Positions 6,816-17,923 are shown, counted from the first letter of the stretch. The stretch is 39,278 bases of DNA from Candidatus Methylomirabilota bacterium (GCA_016207095.1 JACQQF010000085.1:1-39278); one strand, 5' to 3'. Made by a program: numbers and translations. Notes: a model not told the origin generated them from the sequence alone.

Positions 6816-9338
6816 TCAAGCCTCGTCAGCCGGCTCCCCTCCACCCTCCGGTGCGCGAGGCGACTCCGGCTCCTCGGCCTCTTCTCCGCCCACTTCGTCG
6901 CTGACGAGCCGCGTGACCGCCGCCACGCGATCGGTGGGTTCCAGCCCCTGGAGCCGCACGCCTTGGGTGGCCCTGCCAATCAGGCTGATCTCGTCCACCC
7001 GCAGCCGGGTGATCTTGCCCTCATGAGAGATCATCATGATCTGATCGCCTGGCTGCACCTGCATCACCCCGACGACGGCGCCGTTTCTCTCCGTGGTCCG
7101 AATGTTGATGATCCCCTTGCCCCCCCGTCCCTGCAGGCGATACTCCTCCAGCTCGGTCCGCTTGCCGTACCCCCGCTCGGTCACGGTGAGGGCCGCTGCG
7201 CCCGGCGAGACCACCTCGACCCCGACCACCTCGTCGCCATCCTCCAGAGAAATGCCGATGACGCCGCGTGCGGCGCGGCCCACCGGCCTTGCCTCTTCCT
7301 CTTTGAAGCGGATGGCCATCCCCTGTCTCGTCCCGAGCAGGACCTCGTCGTCCCCCTTCGTCATGCGGACCACAATCAACTCGTCTCCTTCGTCCAGCGT
7401 GATCGCGATGATGCCGCCGGCCCGCGGGTTACCATAGGCGTTCAGTTCGGTCTTCTTGATGATCCCGCGCTTCGTCGCCATCAGGAGGTAACGATCGACC
7501 TCGAACTGGCGGATCGGGATCATGGTGGTGATTGTCTCGCCGCCGCCGAGCTGCAAGAAGTTGGCGAGGGCCTTGCCCTTCGCCGCCCGTCCGAGCTGAG
7601 GGAGCTCATGGACCTTGAGCCAGTGGACCCTCCCCTGATTGGTGAAGAGCAGGATATAGCTGTGCGTGGTAGCGACGAAGAGGTGCTCGACGTAGTCCTC
7701 TTCTTTCGTCACCATCCCGGTCGTCCCCTTGCCTCCTCGGCGCTGGCTTCGATACACGTTCAGGTTGCTCCGCTTGATGTAGCCGCTGTGGGTAATGGTA
7801 ATCACCATCTCTTCGTCGGCCAGCATATCCTCCAGCTGGATGTCGGCGGTCTCTTCCAGGATCTGCGTGCGGCGCGCGTCGCCATACGCCTCCTTCAAGG
7901 CCAGCAGCTCGTCCTTGATGATCTGACGAACGAGGGCATCGCTTGCCAAGATGGCGCGGTACCGCTCGATGGCCTGAATTGTCTCGCGATATTCGTCCTG
8001 GATCTTCTGCCGCTCAAGCTGCGTCAGGCGCTGCAGGCGTAGATCGAGGATCGCCTGGGCCTGGATCTGGCTGAGTCCGACCTGATCCATCAGGCCAGCC
8101 CGCGCATCATCCGCCGAGCGAGACCGGCGAATGAGGGCGATAATCTCGTCCAGGCGATCCAGCGCGATGCGATACCCCTCCAGGATGTGGGCACGCTCTT
8201 CGGCTTTCCTGAGGTCGAAGCGTGTCCTGCGGAGAACGATGGTCTTCCGGTGCTCGATGAAGTGGTGGAGCATCTCCTTCAACGCCAACACCTTCGGCTC
8301 GTTGTCCACCAGGGCCAGCATGATGACGCCAAAGGTGGATTGCATCGGAGTGTGCTTGTAGAGCTGATGGATGATCGGGGAGGCCGGCTCGTCCTTCTTG
8401 AGTTCGATGACGATCCGCATCCCTTCCCGATCCGACTCATCCCGCAGATCGGCGATCCCCTCGATCCTTCGATCTCGAACCAGCTCGGCGATTCGCTCCA
8501 CCAGCTTGGCCTTGTTGACTTGATACGGCAGCTCCGAGACGATGATGCTCTCTCGCCCGCCCCTGCCTTTCTCGACGAACGCCTTCGCGCGCATCTGGAT
8601 CAGGCCGCGGCCCGTCATGTATGCGTCCCGGATCCCCTGCCTCCCGTGGATGTATGCGGCGGTGGGAAAGTCCGGCCCTGGCAGCGCCTCCATAAGCCGA
8701 TCCGGCGTCACCTCCGGGTCATCCAGTTGCAGCAGCAGGGTGTCCACGGTCTCACCCAGGTTGTGGGGCGGGATGTTCGTGGCCATGCCGACCGCGATCC
8801 CGGAAGAACCGTTGACGAGAAGGTTCGGAAGGGCCGCCGGCAGGAGCGTCGGCTCCTGAAGCGTATCGTCGAAGTTGGGCGCAAAGTCAACCGTCTCCTT
8901 GTCGATGTCGCGGAGCATCTCCTGGGCGATCCTCGAGAGTCGGACCTCGGTGTACCGCATCGCGGCCGGCGCGTCCCCGTCCACCGAGCCGAAATTGCCC
9001 TGGCCGTCAACGAGTGGGCACCTCATGGAAAAGCCCTGGGCCAGGCGGACGATCGTATCGTAGACCGCCGTTTCCCCATGGGGGTGGTATTTCCCCAGGA
9101 CTTCACCCACAACTCGGGCTGCCTTCTTGTGGGCGCGGTTGAAGGCGAGTCCAAGCTCCTGCATGGCGTAGAGAACCCGGCGGTGGACCGGCTTCAGGCC
9201 GTCTCGCACATCCGGCAGGGCCCGCCCGATAATGACGCTCATGGCGTAGTCCATGTACGAGCGCCGCATCTCTTCGTGGATGTCGGTGGGCCTCACCTCG
9301 CCGATCCGATTCAATGGGGCGCGCTGCTCGTCAGGCAT
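6816..9338 (-). CDS. gyrA: DNA gyrase subunit A
   Basis: Breakage-reunion subunit of gyrase, which introduces negative supercoils. About 840 residues from the ATG at 9338 ([20 protein letters not shown]). That start has GAGGAGG a few bases upstream; a GTG seven codons earlier has no such site. [35 protein letters not shown] opens the winged-helix domain. The active tyrosine is in [10 protein letters not shown]. The quinolone-region residues are [13 protein letters not shown]. The C-terminal pinwheel contains the GyrA box QRRGGKG. The protein ends in an acidic tail rich in Glu. It follows gyrB on the same strand, with a terminator-like hairpin and a heptamer repeat between. Confidence 0.97.
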   Translation of the reverse strand: MPDEQRAPLNRIGEVRPTDIHEEMRRSYMDYAMSVIIGRALPDVRDGLKPVHRRVLYAMQELGLAFNRAHKKAARVVGEVLGKYHPHGETAVYDTIVRLAQGFSMRCPLVDGQGNFGSVDGDAPAAMRYTEVRLSRIAQEMLRDIDKETVDFAPNFDDTLQEPTLLPAALPNLLVNGSSGIAVGMATNIPPHNLGETVDTLLLQLDDPEVTPDRLMEALPGPDFPTAAYIHGRQGIRDAYMTGRGLIQMRAKAFVEKGRGGRESIIVSELPYQVNKAKLVERIAELVRDRRIEGIADLRDESDREGMRIVIELKKDEPASPIIHQLYKHTPMQSTFGVIMLALVDNEPKVLALKEMLHHFIEHRKTIVLRRTRFDLRKAEERAHILEGYRIALDRLDEIIALIRRSRSADDARAGLMDQVGLSQIQAQAILDLRLQRLTQLERQKIQDEYRETIQAIERYRAILASDALVRQIIKDELLALKEAYGDARRTQILEETADIQLEDMLADEEMVITITHSGYIKRSNLNVYRSQRRGGKGTTGMVTKEEDYVEHLFVATTHSYILLFTNQGRVHWLKVHELPQLGRAAKGKALANFLQLGGGETITTMIPIRQFEVDRYLLMATKRGIIKKTELNAYGNPRAGGIIAITLDEGDELIVVRMTKGDDEVLLGTRQGMAIRFKEEEARPVGRAARGVIGISLEDGDEVVGVEVVSPGAAALTVTERGYGKRTELEEYRLQGRGGKGIINIRTTERNGAVVGVMQVQPGDQIMMISHEGKITRLRVDEISLIGRATQGVRLQGLEPTDRVAAVTRLVSDEVGGEEAEEPESPRAPEGGGEPADEA

Positions 9339-9361
9339 TCGCTCCTCCTCGATCCGCACAA

Positions 9362-9386
9362 ACGAAAATGGCCCGATCCCCGGGCC
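9362..9386 (-). terminator. Possible intrinsic terminator between gyrB and gyrA
   Basis: On the minus strand a 6-bp GC stem GGCCCG/CGGGCC with a five-base loop is followed by ATTTTCGTTT. It lies between the gyrB stop and the gyrA start, and the T-run is imperfect. It may reduce read-through from gyrB, or be part of the gyrA leader. Confidence 0.45.
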
Positions 9387-9399
9387 TCGACGCGATAGG

Positions 9400-9501
9400 A
9401 GTTCATGGTTGATGGTTCATAGTTCATAGTAAGGCAACCTGAGTCTGGCGAAGACCAGAGGTCCTCTCTCCATCTATGAACTCTGAACTGTGAACTCTGA
9501 G

Positions 9502-9503
<2 letters not shown>
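9400..9503. repeat. Heptamer-phased inverted repeat, GTTCATA class
   Basis: The left arm repeats GTTCATG, GTTGATG, GTTCATA, GTTCATA. After about 40 bases the right arm repeats ATGAACT, CTGAACT, GTGAACT, CTGAGCT. Seven-base phasing is strict. The right arm runs up to the gyrB stop codon (9502-9504), so its last unit overlaps the end of gyrB. Confidence 0.85.
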
Positions 9504-11979
<2,476 letters not shown>

Positions 11980-11985
11980 CTATCT

Positions 11986-13086
11986 TCATATCCTCATCGG
12001 CATGATAACGCACGTGTACCTCTTGTCGTCCTTGGCGCGGAAGAGGGCCGGGCTAAGCGCATCCTGAAGATGCATCGTGACCTGCCCCGCCTCCACGACA
12101 CTTAAGAAGTCGAGGATGTAGCGCGCATTGAACCCTACCGTCATCTCCTCCTGCTGATACTCGACGTCAAGGCGCTCCCGCGCCTCCCCGAGATCGAGGT
12201 TGACGCAGCTCAAGAGAAGCTGCCCAGGCTTGAACTCCATCGTGGTGGGGATCGTCCGCTCACCAATGATGGTGGAGGTGCGGCGAAGCCCGGCGAGAAG
12301 CGCGTCGCGATCAATCGTCACCTGCTTGGTCGCCATTGTCGGGATGACCTGTTCATAGTTGGGGAACTGTCCTTCGATAAGACGCGCGTCGATCAGGGTG
12401 TTGTCGCTGCTCAATAGGAGGTGGTTCTCTCCGGCCTCGATCTCGACCTCGCCCGGCTCTTCCTTCAACAATTTTAGCGCCTCAGTGGCCGCCTTCCTTG
12501 GGATGATCGCCTCGACGGGCTTTCTGTCTTTGAGCAGGTCGCCGTCGTGGGTGGTGATGGCTAGCCGGTGTCCGTCGGTGGCCACCATCTTGGCATCCTT
12601 TTGCGTTACCCTGAAAAGGATCCCGTTCAGCGTATAGCGCGTCTGGTCGGAAGAGACGGCGAATACCGTCCGCCGAATCATATCGCGAAACAGCCGGCGC
12701 TCCAGGAGGATGCCGCCCTCCTTTGACTCGCGCATAGACGGAAAATCGTCCCGTGGCAGACCTTTCATTCTGAATTCGGACTTTCCGCAGGTGATCGTTG
12801 CCGTCAGGTCGGCATCGACATTCAATTCTACGGTCGCAGCCGGGAGCTCGCGAATGATCTCATAAAGTTTTCTGGCGGACAGCGCGATTGATCCCTCTTT
12901 GAGGACTTCTCCATCAAGTCTCTTTCGCACTCCAACATCCAGGTCTGTTCCAAATACCGACAAGCGATTCGAGGAAGCTTCAAGGAGGAGATGCGAAAGG
13001 ATTGGGAGGCTTCTCTTGGTTTCAACAACCGCCTGAATTGGTCCTACACCGCTATACAGTTCATCCCGGGATATCCTGATGTGCAT
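11986..13086 (-). CDS. dnaN: DNA polymerase III beta subunit, sliding clamp
   Basis: Ring-shaped clamp that tethers DNA polymerase III. The 366 residues fit three clamp domains. The N-terminus MHIRISRDELYSGVGPIQAVVETKRSLPILSHLLLEA is typical, as is the end ALFRAKDDKRYTCVIMPMRI, where MPMR forms part of the partner-binding pocket. It is the first minus-strand gene left of the predicted origin. dnaA, normally its upstream neighbour, is absent, so dnaN is transcribed directly from the origin region. GGGGGA just upstream of the ATG could act as a ribosome-binding site. Confidence 0.96.
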   Translation of the reverse strand: MHIRISRDELYSGVGPIQAVVETKRSLPILSHLLLEASSNRLSVFGTDLDVGVRKRLDGEVLKEGSIALSARKLYEIIRELPAATVELNVDADLTATITCGKSEFRMKGLPRDDFPSMRESKEGGILLERRLFRDMIRRTVFAVSSDQTRYTLNGILFRVTQKDAKMVATDGHRLAITTHDGDLLKDRKPVEAIIPRKAATEALKLLKEEPGEVEIEAGENHLLLSSDNTLIDARLIEGQFPNYEQVIPTMATKQVTIDRDALLAGLRRTSTIIGERTIPTTMEFKPGQLLLSCVNLDLGEARERLDVEYQQEEMTVGFNARYILDFLSVVEAGQVTMHLQDALSPALFRAKDDKRYTCVIMPMRI

Positions 13087-13119
13087 GAATCCCCCAGTTT
13101 GGCGGAAGGGCGAAAGGAC

Positions 13120-13375
13120 ACTACTCTTATTCTATTCTATATATAGAAGATTTAATTAAGAATAGTAGTAATAGTAGTAGAGGCTTGATATCGGGATAAG
13201 TCGATTAACGCCTTGATCCTGATGCACTTACATGCGTGATAGCGATGTGGGCAAAATGTGGTTGAGTTTGAAAATCGATGCCGCACCGCTGAGAATCCAC
13301 AACTTTATACATCGAGCACCGGAAGTCTCACCACAACATAACTTACGCACACCTTTTCCACACCTGTGGAAAGCG
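13120..13375. other. oriC: Predicted chromosomal replication origin (oriC)
   Basis: A 482-bp gene-free interval separates leftward dnaN from rightward rpmH, and coding strand flips here. Its left half is very AT-rich in a GC-rich window (about 13125-13180, including TATATATAG and TTTAATTAA). The right half holds DnaA-box-like nonamers: GAATCCACA (13293), TTACGCACA (13343), TTTTCCACA (13354) and an inverted TTTCCACAG next to it. TTATCCCGA on the minus strand (13191-13199) lies beside tandem TAG trinucleotides. All boxes are imperfect relative to TTATCCACA. Gene context, AT-rich stretch and box cluster together support an origin; no single element proves it. Confidence 0.75.
13163..13199. promoter_or_regulatory. 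Candidate DnaA-trio array with adjacent DnaA box
   Basis: Positions 13163-13180 read TAG, TAG, TAA, TAG, TAG, TAG, six uninterrupted trinucleotides of the DnaA-trio type. About ten bases to the right, separated by GAGGC-like sequence, the minus strand carries TTATCCCGA (7 of 9 to the DnaA box). The AT-rich stretch lies on the other side. This order, box then trio then AT-rich DNA, is the one described for the bacterial basal unwinding system. Confidence 0.65.
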
Positions 13376-13477
13376 AAAGAACCACATAGAAACCAGGATG
13401 TTGCGCGACTTTTTTCGATCCAGAAGGAGGACCAAGAATGGAGGGCCGCCCGTGGGCCAGCCAAAACCATTTGCGCC

Positions 13478-13506
13478 TTGACAGCAGAGCCCTCGCCAGT
13501 TATACT
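13478..13506 (+). promoter_or_regulatory. Sigma-70-type promoter for rpmH-rnpA-yidD
   Basis: A perfect -35 TTGACA (13478-13483) and a near-perfect -10 TATACT (13501-13506) are separated by exactly 17 bases. Transcription would start near 13513, about 55 bases before the rpmH ATG. It is the best promoter match in the origin region and explains rightward transcription. Confidence 0.8.
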
Positions 13507-13568
13507 GCACCGCGTTTGTTCAAACACAACGACCGAAGTCGAGCCCCAGCCGAGGATAAAGATCGACC

Positions 13569-13703
13569 ATGAAACGAACCTATCAACCCAACCGAAGCAA
13601 GCGGAAAAGAGCGCATGGCTTCCTTGCTCGAATGAGCACTCCAAATGGCCAAAACATCATCAAGCGCCGAAGGGCGAAGGGCCGCAAGAGGCTCACCGTC
13701 TGA
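13569..13703 (+). CDS. rpmH: Large ribosomal subunit protein bL34
   Basis: A 44-residue, very basic protein: [20 protein letters not shown], continuing [24 protein letters not shown]. This is the full-length bL34 sequence pattern, including TYQPN and GR-KRL, so identification is secure despite its size. bL34 is a component of the 50S subunit. It is the first plus-strand gene right of the origin, under a strong promoter, and is followed by rnpA, the standard pairing in bacteria. The rnpA reading frame begins inside this gene in another frame. Confidence 0.97.
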   Translation: MKRTYQPNRSKRKRAHGFLARMSTPNGQNIIKRRRAKGRKRLTV

Positions 13704-14118
13704 CGCAACATCCCCACCTGCCAAGGACCACGCCAGCCCGCAGCATTCTACAAAGACGACTCAGGCCCCGAGCGCGGCTGGCTCCGGCCTCGCAGTTCGC
13801 CCCGGAGTCGCTATTGCGACAAGACATTTTACTCTTTACGCGAGACCTGCGTCAACTAAAAAACAGGGGCTCAGGCTCGCTTTTGGCGCGCGCGCGGGGC
13901 GCTCGACAGTCCGGAACAGGGCGAAGAGACAGGCCCGGGAGGCCTATCGACTGAATCGTCAGAAACCCCTCGAAACGAGAGAGATCATTCTCACCACCAA
14001 GGGAAGCATAGACAGGCTGAGGCGACGAGCCATAAGAGATCAGATTGTGGAGCTCTTCGCGCGGGCAACGGCTTCCTCCCCGCCGCCGCGAGGCGCCAAG
14101 CCTACAACAATAAGATGA
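13645..14118 (+). CDS. rnpA: Ribonuclease P protein component, with unusual N-terminal extension overlapping rpmH
   Basis: Protein subunit of RNase P, which trims tRNA 5' ends. The core is clear: RHFTLYARP, then [27 protein letters not shown] with the family RNR motif (about residues 90-102), then [14 protein letters not shown]. The N-terminus is odd. The only ATG, GTG or TTG in frame before the core is at 13645, inside rpmH, in a different frame. It gives about 50 Ser/Pro/Ala-rich residues and a 59-base overlap. The usual N-terminal helix with conserved phenylalanines is not seen. Alternatives are a frameshift or an uncommon start codon. The end overlaps yidD by ATGA. Confidence 0.8.
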   Translation: MAKTSSSAEGRRAARGSPSDATSPPAKDHASPQHSTKTTQAPSAAGSGLAVRPGVAIATRHFTLYARPASTKKQGLRLAFGARAGRSTVRNRAKRQAREAYRLNRQKPLETREIILTTKGSIDRLRRRAIRDQIVELFARATASSPPPRGAKPTTIR

Positions 14119-14333
14119 TGGCGCTAGCCGGCACCACTCAATCGCTCCTCCGGATCTATAAGAGTACCGTCTCCAGGCTCCTTCCTCCCGCCTGCAGGTT
14201 CTACCCCTCGTGCGCCGATTACGCCTACGAGGCAATCAATCGAAACGGACTGGCACGAGGGCTTCTTCAGGCCCTGGGTCGTCTTGCCCGATGTCACCCA
14301 TGGCACCCGGGCGGGTACGATCCCGTGAGATAG
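14115..14333 (+). CDS. yidD: Membrane protein insertion efficiency factor YidD
   Basis: A 72-residue protein with the full family signature: CRFYPSCADYAYEAINRNG, then RLARCHPWHPGGYDPVR. YidD is a small, membrane-associated helper of YidC-dependent insertion. It lies between rnpA (ATGA overlap) and yidC, as in most bacteria. The C-terminus ends right after DPVR with a TAG codon that forms the first bases of a TAGTGCC repeat element, so the element may have supplied the stop. Confidence 0.95.
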   Translation: MMALAGTTQSLLRIYKSTVSRLLPPACRFYPSCADYAYEAINRNGLARGLLQALGRLARCHPWHPGGYDPVR

Positions 14334-14560
14334 TGCCGGGCCAATTAACTTCGCCTAGCGGCCAGGCTCCACCCCGGGGCACTTCCTGCGACGTACGCGA
14401 GGATGTACGCCGGGTACCCGCGAAGCGGGTGCGGCCCGCGGGGGCCGCGCCTGCACCCACCTTTGGTGGGTTCCCGGCTCGTTTCTTGGCCCGGCAAGAA
14501 GCCCACCAAGTTAGGGCCAGCCAGAGGATTACGATGCAACGCCATTCGCTTGGCGCATAG
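14331..14560. repeat. TAGTGCC-type dispersed element, copy A
   Basis: Starts with TAGTGCCGGGCCAAT at the yidD stop. It shares about 165 bp of near-identity with the element at 18726, including GCCTAGCGGCCAGGCT, the palindromic GTACGC region, GGGTACCCGCG, and the hairpin CACCCACCTTTGGTGGG. After TTCTTGGCCCGGCA similarity fades, though GCCCAC and TAGGG persist. The right end is uncertain: GGCGCATAG near 14552-14560 may be a decayed GGCACTAG. It contains no coding region. Confidence 0.75.
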
Positions 14561-14581
14561 GCCCCGGGAACAAGAGGGTTC

Positions 14582-16240
14582 ATGTCTACAGAACAGCGTG
14601 CGCTGCTTGCAACCGTCCTTGTGGTGCTGATCTTCATCGGCTACCAGTACATCTTTCTGCGGCATGGGGAGCCGCCGGCGCCCCCGAAGCCGGCCACATC
14701 CTCCCAGGGAGCGACGCCAGGTGTCCCTCAGCCAGCCGCGGTCCGCTTGACCCCGGCGCCGCGCCGAGGCAAACCGGCACTGCCCGAGGCGCCGGAGCGC
14801 GAGGTGGTCGTGGACACCGATCTCGTGCGCGCAGTCTTCACAACGAAGGGGGGAACCCTGAAGAGCTGGCAGCTCAAGCGGTACACCGCTGCAGATGGGC
14901 GAGCCGTCGATCTTGTGGCGCCGGCGGCAGGCCCTTGGGGTCCCCTTCTGGCATGGAGCGGGAGGCTGGAAGACGCCACCCCGCTGGATTTTGAGCCGGA
15001 CAAACGCGAGCTGACGCTGAAGTCTGCAGCAGAGACGGGAACAATCACCTTCTCCTCCCGCCCAGGCGGGCCCCTTCGGCTCGTGAAGCGCTTGACCTTC
15101 AAGGGCGACAGCTATCGCGTTGACGTCAAGCTGTCTTGGAAGAACACCGGCACAAGGCCGGCTGTTGTCTTGTCGGAGCTCGCATGGGGACCGGGCTTCC
15201 ATGACAGCGTCAGCAAGCAACCCTCAGGCCTGCTGCCCCCAACGAGTTGGGTGGATGGTCGGCGCGTCACAGATGAGGTCGAGAAGCTTCAGGGGGTGGC
15301 CAGCCATAGTGGAGCAGTGTCGTGGACGGCACTGCACGACCTCTACTTCACCGCGGCGCTTCTGCCGGAGGCTAGAGGTGCCGCGGCCACCGTACGAAAA
15401 GACGCGAGCGGGCAGCCGCTTATTGCCCTGGCCGCACCTGCCCAGACCGTAAAGCCCGGGCAAGAGGCGACGCAAGGGTTTGTTCTCTATGCTGGACCGA
15501 AGGAAATCGATCGGCTGAAAGCGGCGGGCCCTGATCTGGACAGCATTGTGGACCTTGGGTGGTTTGACTTTCTCGCTCGCCCGGCACTCTATCTGTTGCG
15601 GCTCCTGTATCAATTCAGCGGCAACTACGGCCTCGCGATCATCTTGATCACCGTGCTGCAGAAGGTGGCCTTTCACCCGCTGACGGCCAAGAGCCTCCGG
15701 TCAATGCAAGCGATGCAGGCCCTGCAGCCGAAGATCGCCGCCGTTCAGGAGCGGTTCAAGAACAACCCACAGAAGAAGCAACAAGAGACGATGGAGCTCT
15801 ATAAGAAACATGGGGTGAACCCCATGGGGGGCTGCCTTCCGATGCTCTTGCAGATCCCGATCTTCATCGCCCTCTACAATGCCCTTGCAAGCTCGGTGGA
15901 GATGCGGGGAGCGAGCTTCCTTTGGATCAAAGACCTCTCCCAGCCCGACGCGCTTTTTACCATCGATGTCTGGGGCCTCAAGAACTACCCCTTCAATCTC
16001 CTGGCGCTGTTGATGGGAGCCACGCAGTTTGTCCAGCAGAAGATGGCCCCCGCTACCGGCGATCCTCGACAGGCGAAGATGATGCTTTACGTGATGCCCA
16101 CCGTATTCACCTTCATGTTTTGGAGTTTCCCCTCAGGGCTTGTCCTGTACTGGCTTGTCAATAACATCCTTCAGATCGGGCAGCAGTACTGGCTGGAAAA
16201 GCGAGGAAAGCTGGCGCCTCGTGTGGCCGCAGCGGACTAG
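14582..16240 (+). CDS. yidC: Membrane protein insertase YidC
   Basis: Inner-membrane insertase of the YidC/Oxa1/Alb3 family, 552 residues, the long Gram-negative form. The N-terminal anchor MSTEQRALLATVLVVLIFIGYQYIFL is followed by a Pro-rich linker and a large periplasmic beta domain (about 75-330). The conserved C-terminal insertase domain has FLARPALYLLRLLYQFSGNYGLAIILITVLQKVAFHPLT, MQALQPKIAAVQERFKNNPQKKQQETMELYKKHGVNPMGGCLPMLLQIPIF and MMLYVMPTVFTFMFWSFPSGLVLYWLVNNI. It follows yidD as usual. A TAGTGCC element separates it from yidD and another begins at its TAG stop. jag and mnmE, common next genes, are absent. Confidence 0.96.
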   Translation: MSTEQRALLATVLVVLIFIGYQYIFLRHGEPPAPPKPATSSQGATPGVPQPAAVRLTPAPRRGKPALPEAPEREVVVDTDLVRAVFTTKGGTLKSWQLKRYTAADGRAVDLVAPAAGPWGPLLAWSGRLEDATPLDFEPDKRELTLKSAAETGTITFSSRPGGPLRLVKRLTFKGDSYRVDVKLSWKNTGTRPAVVLSELAWGPGFHDSVSKQPSGLLPPTSWVDGRRVTDEVEKLQGVASHSGAVSWTALHDLYFTAALLPEARGAAATVRKDASGQPLIALAAPAQTVKPGQEATQGFVLYAGPKEIDRLKAAGPDLDSIVDLGWFDFLARPALYLLRLLYQFSGNYGLAIILITVLQKVAFHPLTAKSLRSMQAMQALQPKIAAVQERFKNNPQKKQQETMELYKKHGVNPMGGCLPMLLQIPIFIALYNALASSVEMRGASFLWIKDLSQPDALFTIDVWGLKNYPFNLLALLMGATQFVQQKMAPATGDPRQAKMMLYVMPTVFTFMFWSFPSGLVLYWLVNNILQIGQQYWLEKRGKLAPRVAAAD

Positions 16241-16343
16241 TGCCGTTCCAACTACTTACGCCAAAATGATGAGGCCAGGGGAAGCCATAGTTCTTGCAGG
16301 GGCCTTGTCGGCGATTAGCCGCAACAAGCTGGGACGGTACTAG
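16238..16343. mobile_element. MITE-like element with terminal inverted repeats, at the yidC stop
   Basis: Left end TAGTGCCGTTCCA (16238-16250) and right end TGGGACGGTACTA (16330-16342) are inverted complements at 11 of 13 positions. Both outer ends form CTAG with the flanking base, so CTAG may be the target duplication. The inside holds an imperfect hairpin (CTTGTCGGC/GCCGCAACAAG) and no gene. At about 106 bp it has the layout of a miniature inverted-repeat element. It places its left end on the yidC stop codon and its right end two bases before the rsmG start. Confidence 0.65.
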
Positions 16344-16344
16344 T

Positions 16345-17049
16345 ATGCGCATGGCGACCGGCCGAGTCGCCGGCGACAATGGGGAAATCGCCAACCACCT
16401 CTTGCGGCAAGGGCTGAGCCGTCTTGGGATTCGCGCGACGCCGGCACAGCTTCACGCCTTCGCGGTCTACCGCTCGGAGCTGCTCCGATGGGCCGCGCAT
16501 GTCAACCTGACCGGGTTCAAGTCCGAGGAAGCGATTGTCCGCGAAGGATTTCTTCGCTCATTGACCTATAAGGCGGCGTTCGAACCCGCGCCGGGGCTGG
16601 TCGCGGTGGACATCGGCTCTGGGGCCGGCCTGCCAGGTCTGGCGCTGAAGATCTGCTATCCCGAGATCGGAATGCTTCTCGTAGACGCTACGCGCCGCCG
16701 AGTCACCTTCATGAGGCACATTATTCGACAGCTCGGGCTTAACGGGGTTCGCTGCTTGTGGGCTCGGGCGGAAAGCCTCCAGGGCGAGACGGAGCATCGC
16801 GGGAGGTATCACCTCGCCTTCGCGCGGGCGGTTGGGGCGCTGCCCGAGGTGGTCGCGCTGGCGGAGCCCCTTCTAGCGCCGGGGGGACGCCTGGTCATCC
16901 AGTGTGGACAAGAGACAGCGCCGTCGCTTCAGGCGATGCGTGCGCACCTCACCGCGTTGGGCATGAGGGCGCTGGTGGTGCAGGCGCCGGGCGTCGATGT
17001 GGGCAGCCCCCCGACTCAACTCCTGGCGTTGGAGAAGTCGCTTCGGTAG
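16345..17049 (+). CDS. rsmG: 16S rRNA (guanine527-N7)-methyltransferase RsmG
   Basis: S-adenosylmethionine-dependent methyltransferase, 234 residues. HVNLTGFKSEEAIVREGFLRSL, then VDIGSGAGLPGLALKICYPEIGMLLVDATRRRVTFMRHI (SAM-binding motif and conserved Lys/Arg patch) and HLAFARAVGALPEVVALAEPLLAPGGRLVI identify RsmG/GidB. The ATG at 16345 is used because an upstream extension would read through the repeat element. No good ribosome-binding site is visible, since the element occupies that space. A second ATG lies two codons in. The gene precedes parA, matching the common rsmG-parA-parB order. Its TAG stop is again followed by TGCC. Confidence 0.94.
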   Translation: MRMATGRVAGDNGEIANHLLRQGLSRLGIRATPAQLHAFAVYRSELLRWAAHVNLTGFKSEEAIVREGFLRSLTYKAAFEPAPGLVAVDIGSGAGLPGLALKICYPEIGMLLVDATRRRVTFMRHIIRQLGLNGVRCLWARAESLQGETEHRGRYHLAFARAVGALPEVVALAEPLLAPGGRLVIQCGQETAPSLQAMRAHLTALGMRALVVQAPGVDVGSPPTQLLALEKSLR

Positions 17050-17057
17050 TGCCGCAG

Positions 17058-17073
17058 TGTTTCACGTGAAACA
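17058..17073. promoter_or_regulatory. parS: parS centromere site 1
   Basis: The 16 bases TGTTTCACGTGAAACA match the bacterial parS consensus exactly and are a perfect palindrome. ParB binds this site as a CTP-dependent clamp and spreads along DNA. It lies between rsmG and the core of parA, about 3.8 kb from the predicted origin. Confidence 0.95.
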
Positions 17074-17923
17074 CGCCGCGCCTTTCTGCTTTGTTCCGTC
17101 CTCGGGCCGTGGTATCCTTCCCATCCAAAGAGAGAGGGCGACGACGCGCATCATTGCCATCGCGAATCAGAAGGGCGGGGTCGGTAAGACCACCACGGCC
17201 GTGAACCTGGCCGCGTGCCTTGCGGCGGCGGAGCGGCGGACGCTGCTCCTTGACATCGACCCACAGGGCAACGCCACCAGCGGCCTGGGGTTCGCGCAGG
17301 CGGCGGGGCCAGGCGTCTATGAGCTGCTCGCCGGGGAGGCGAAGGTGGCCGAGGCGGCGCGGCCAACTTCCGTCCCCGGGCTTGACCTGGTCCCTGCGAG
17401 CGACCGCCTCATCGGGGCGGAGCTTGAGTTGGCCTCTGCCCCGCGGCGGGAGGCTCGACTCAAGGAGGCGCTCAACGTCGAGGCCGAGGGGTACGCCTAC
17501 GTCGTGATCGACTGCCCGCCTTCCCTTGGCCTCCTCACCGTCAACGCCCTAACCGCTGCACACTCGGTCCTGATCCCGCTTCAGTGCGAATACTACGCGC
17601 TTGAGGGGCTGGCGCGGATCATCGATGCTGTCCGCCTGTGCCGCATGAGGCTGAACCCCGGCCTGGCGATCGAGGGCATCGTCCTGACCATGTATGACGC
17701 CAGGCTGAATCTTTGCGAGCAGGTGGAACAGGAGGTGCGGCGCCACTTCCCGCGCGAGGTCTTCCGAACGGTGATTCCCCGTAACGTCCGCTTGAGCGAG
17801 GCGTCCAGCTTCGGCAAGCCCGTGATCCTGTACGACATTCGCTCGGCCGGGGCCGAAGGGTACCTCCGCCTGGCCAAGGAGATCATCGATGGCGCAGCGA
17901 AGAGCTCTCGGCAGGGGACTTGA
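17066..17923 (+). CDS. parA: Chromosome partitioning ATPase ParA/Soj, start codon uncertain
   Basis: Walker-type ATPase that moves ParB-parS complexes for origin segregation. The core begins RIIAIANQKGGVGKTTTAVNLAACLA (deviant Walker A), then LLLDIDPQGNATSGLG, YVVIDCPPSLGLLTVNAL and VILYDIRSAGAEGYLRLAKEI. The start is a puzzle: no ATG, GTG or TTG lies just before the core. The nearest canonical start, GTG at 17066, sits inside parS and lacks a ribosome-binding site. It adds about 25 unlikely residues. ACG codons at 17141 and 17144 follow GAGAGGG closely and would give a normal ~260-residue protein. The listed start is a convention. parB overlaps the end by 35 bases. Confidence 0.9.
   Translation: MKHAAPFCFVPSSGRGILPIQRERATTRIIAIANQKGGVGKTTTAVNLAACLAAAERRTLLLDIDPQGNATSGLGFAQAAGPGVYELLAGEAKVAEAARPTSVPGLDLVPASDRLIGAELELASAPRREARLKEALNVEAEGYAYVVIDCPPSLGLLTVNALTAAHSVLIPLQCEYYALEGLARIIDAVRLCRMRLNPGLAIEGIVLTMYDARLNLCEQVEQEVRRHFPREVFRTVIPRNVRLSEASSFGKPVILYDIRSAGAEGYLRLAKEIIDGAAKSSRQGT

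Noticed and set aside
13232..13954. 240-residue plus-strand open frame across rpmH
   Set aside because: It runs over the promoter, rpmH and rnpA in a different frame, has no family pattern, and bL34 is certain in its own frame.
16294..16344. Upstream start for rsmG
   Set aside because: The extra 17 residues are encoded by the terminal part of the inserted repeat element.
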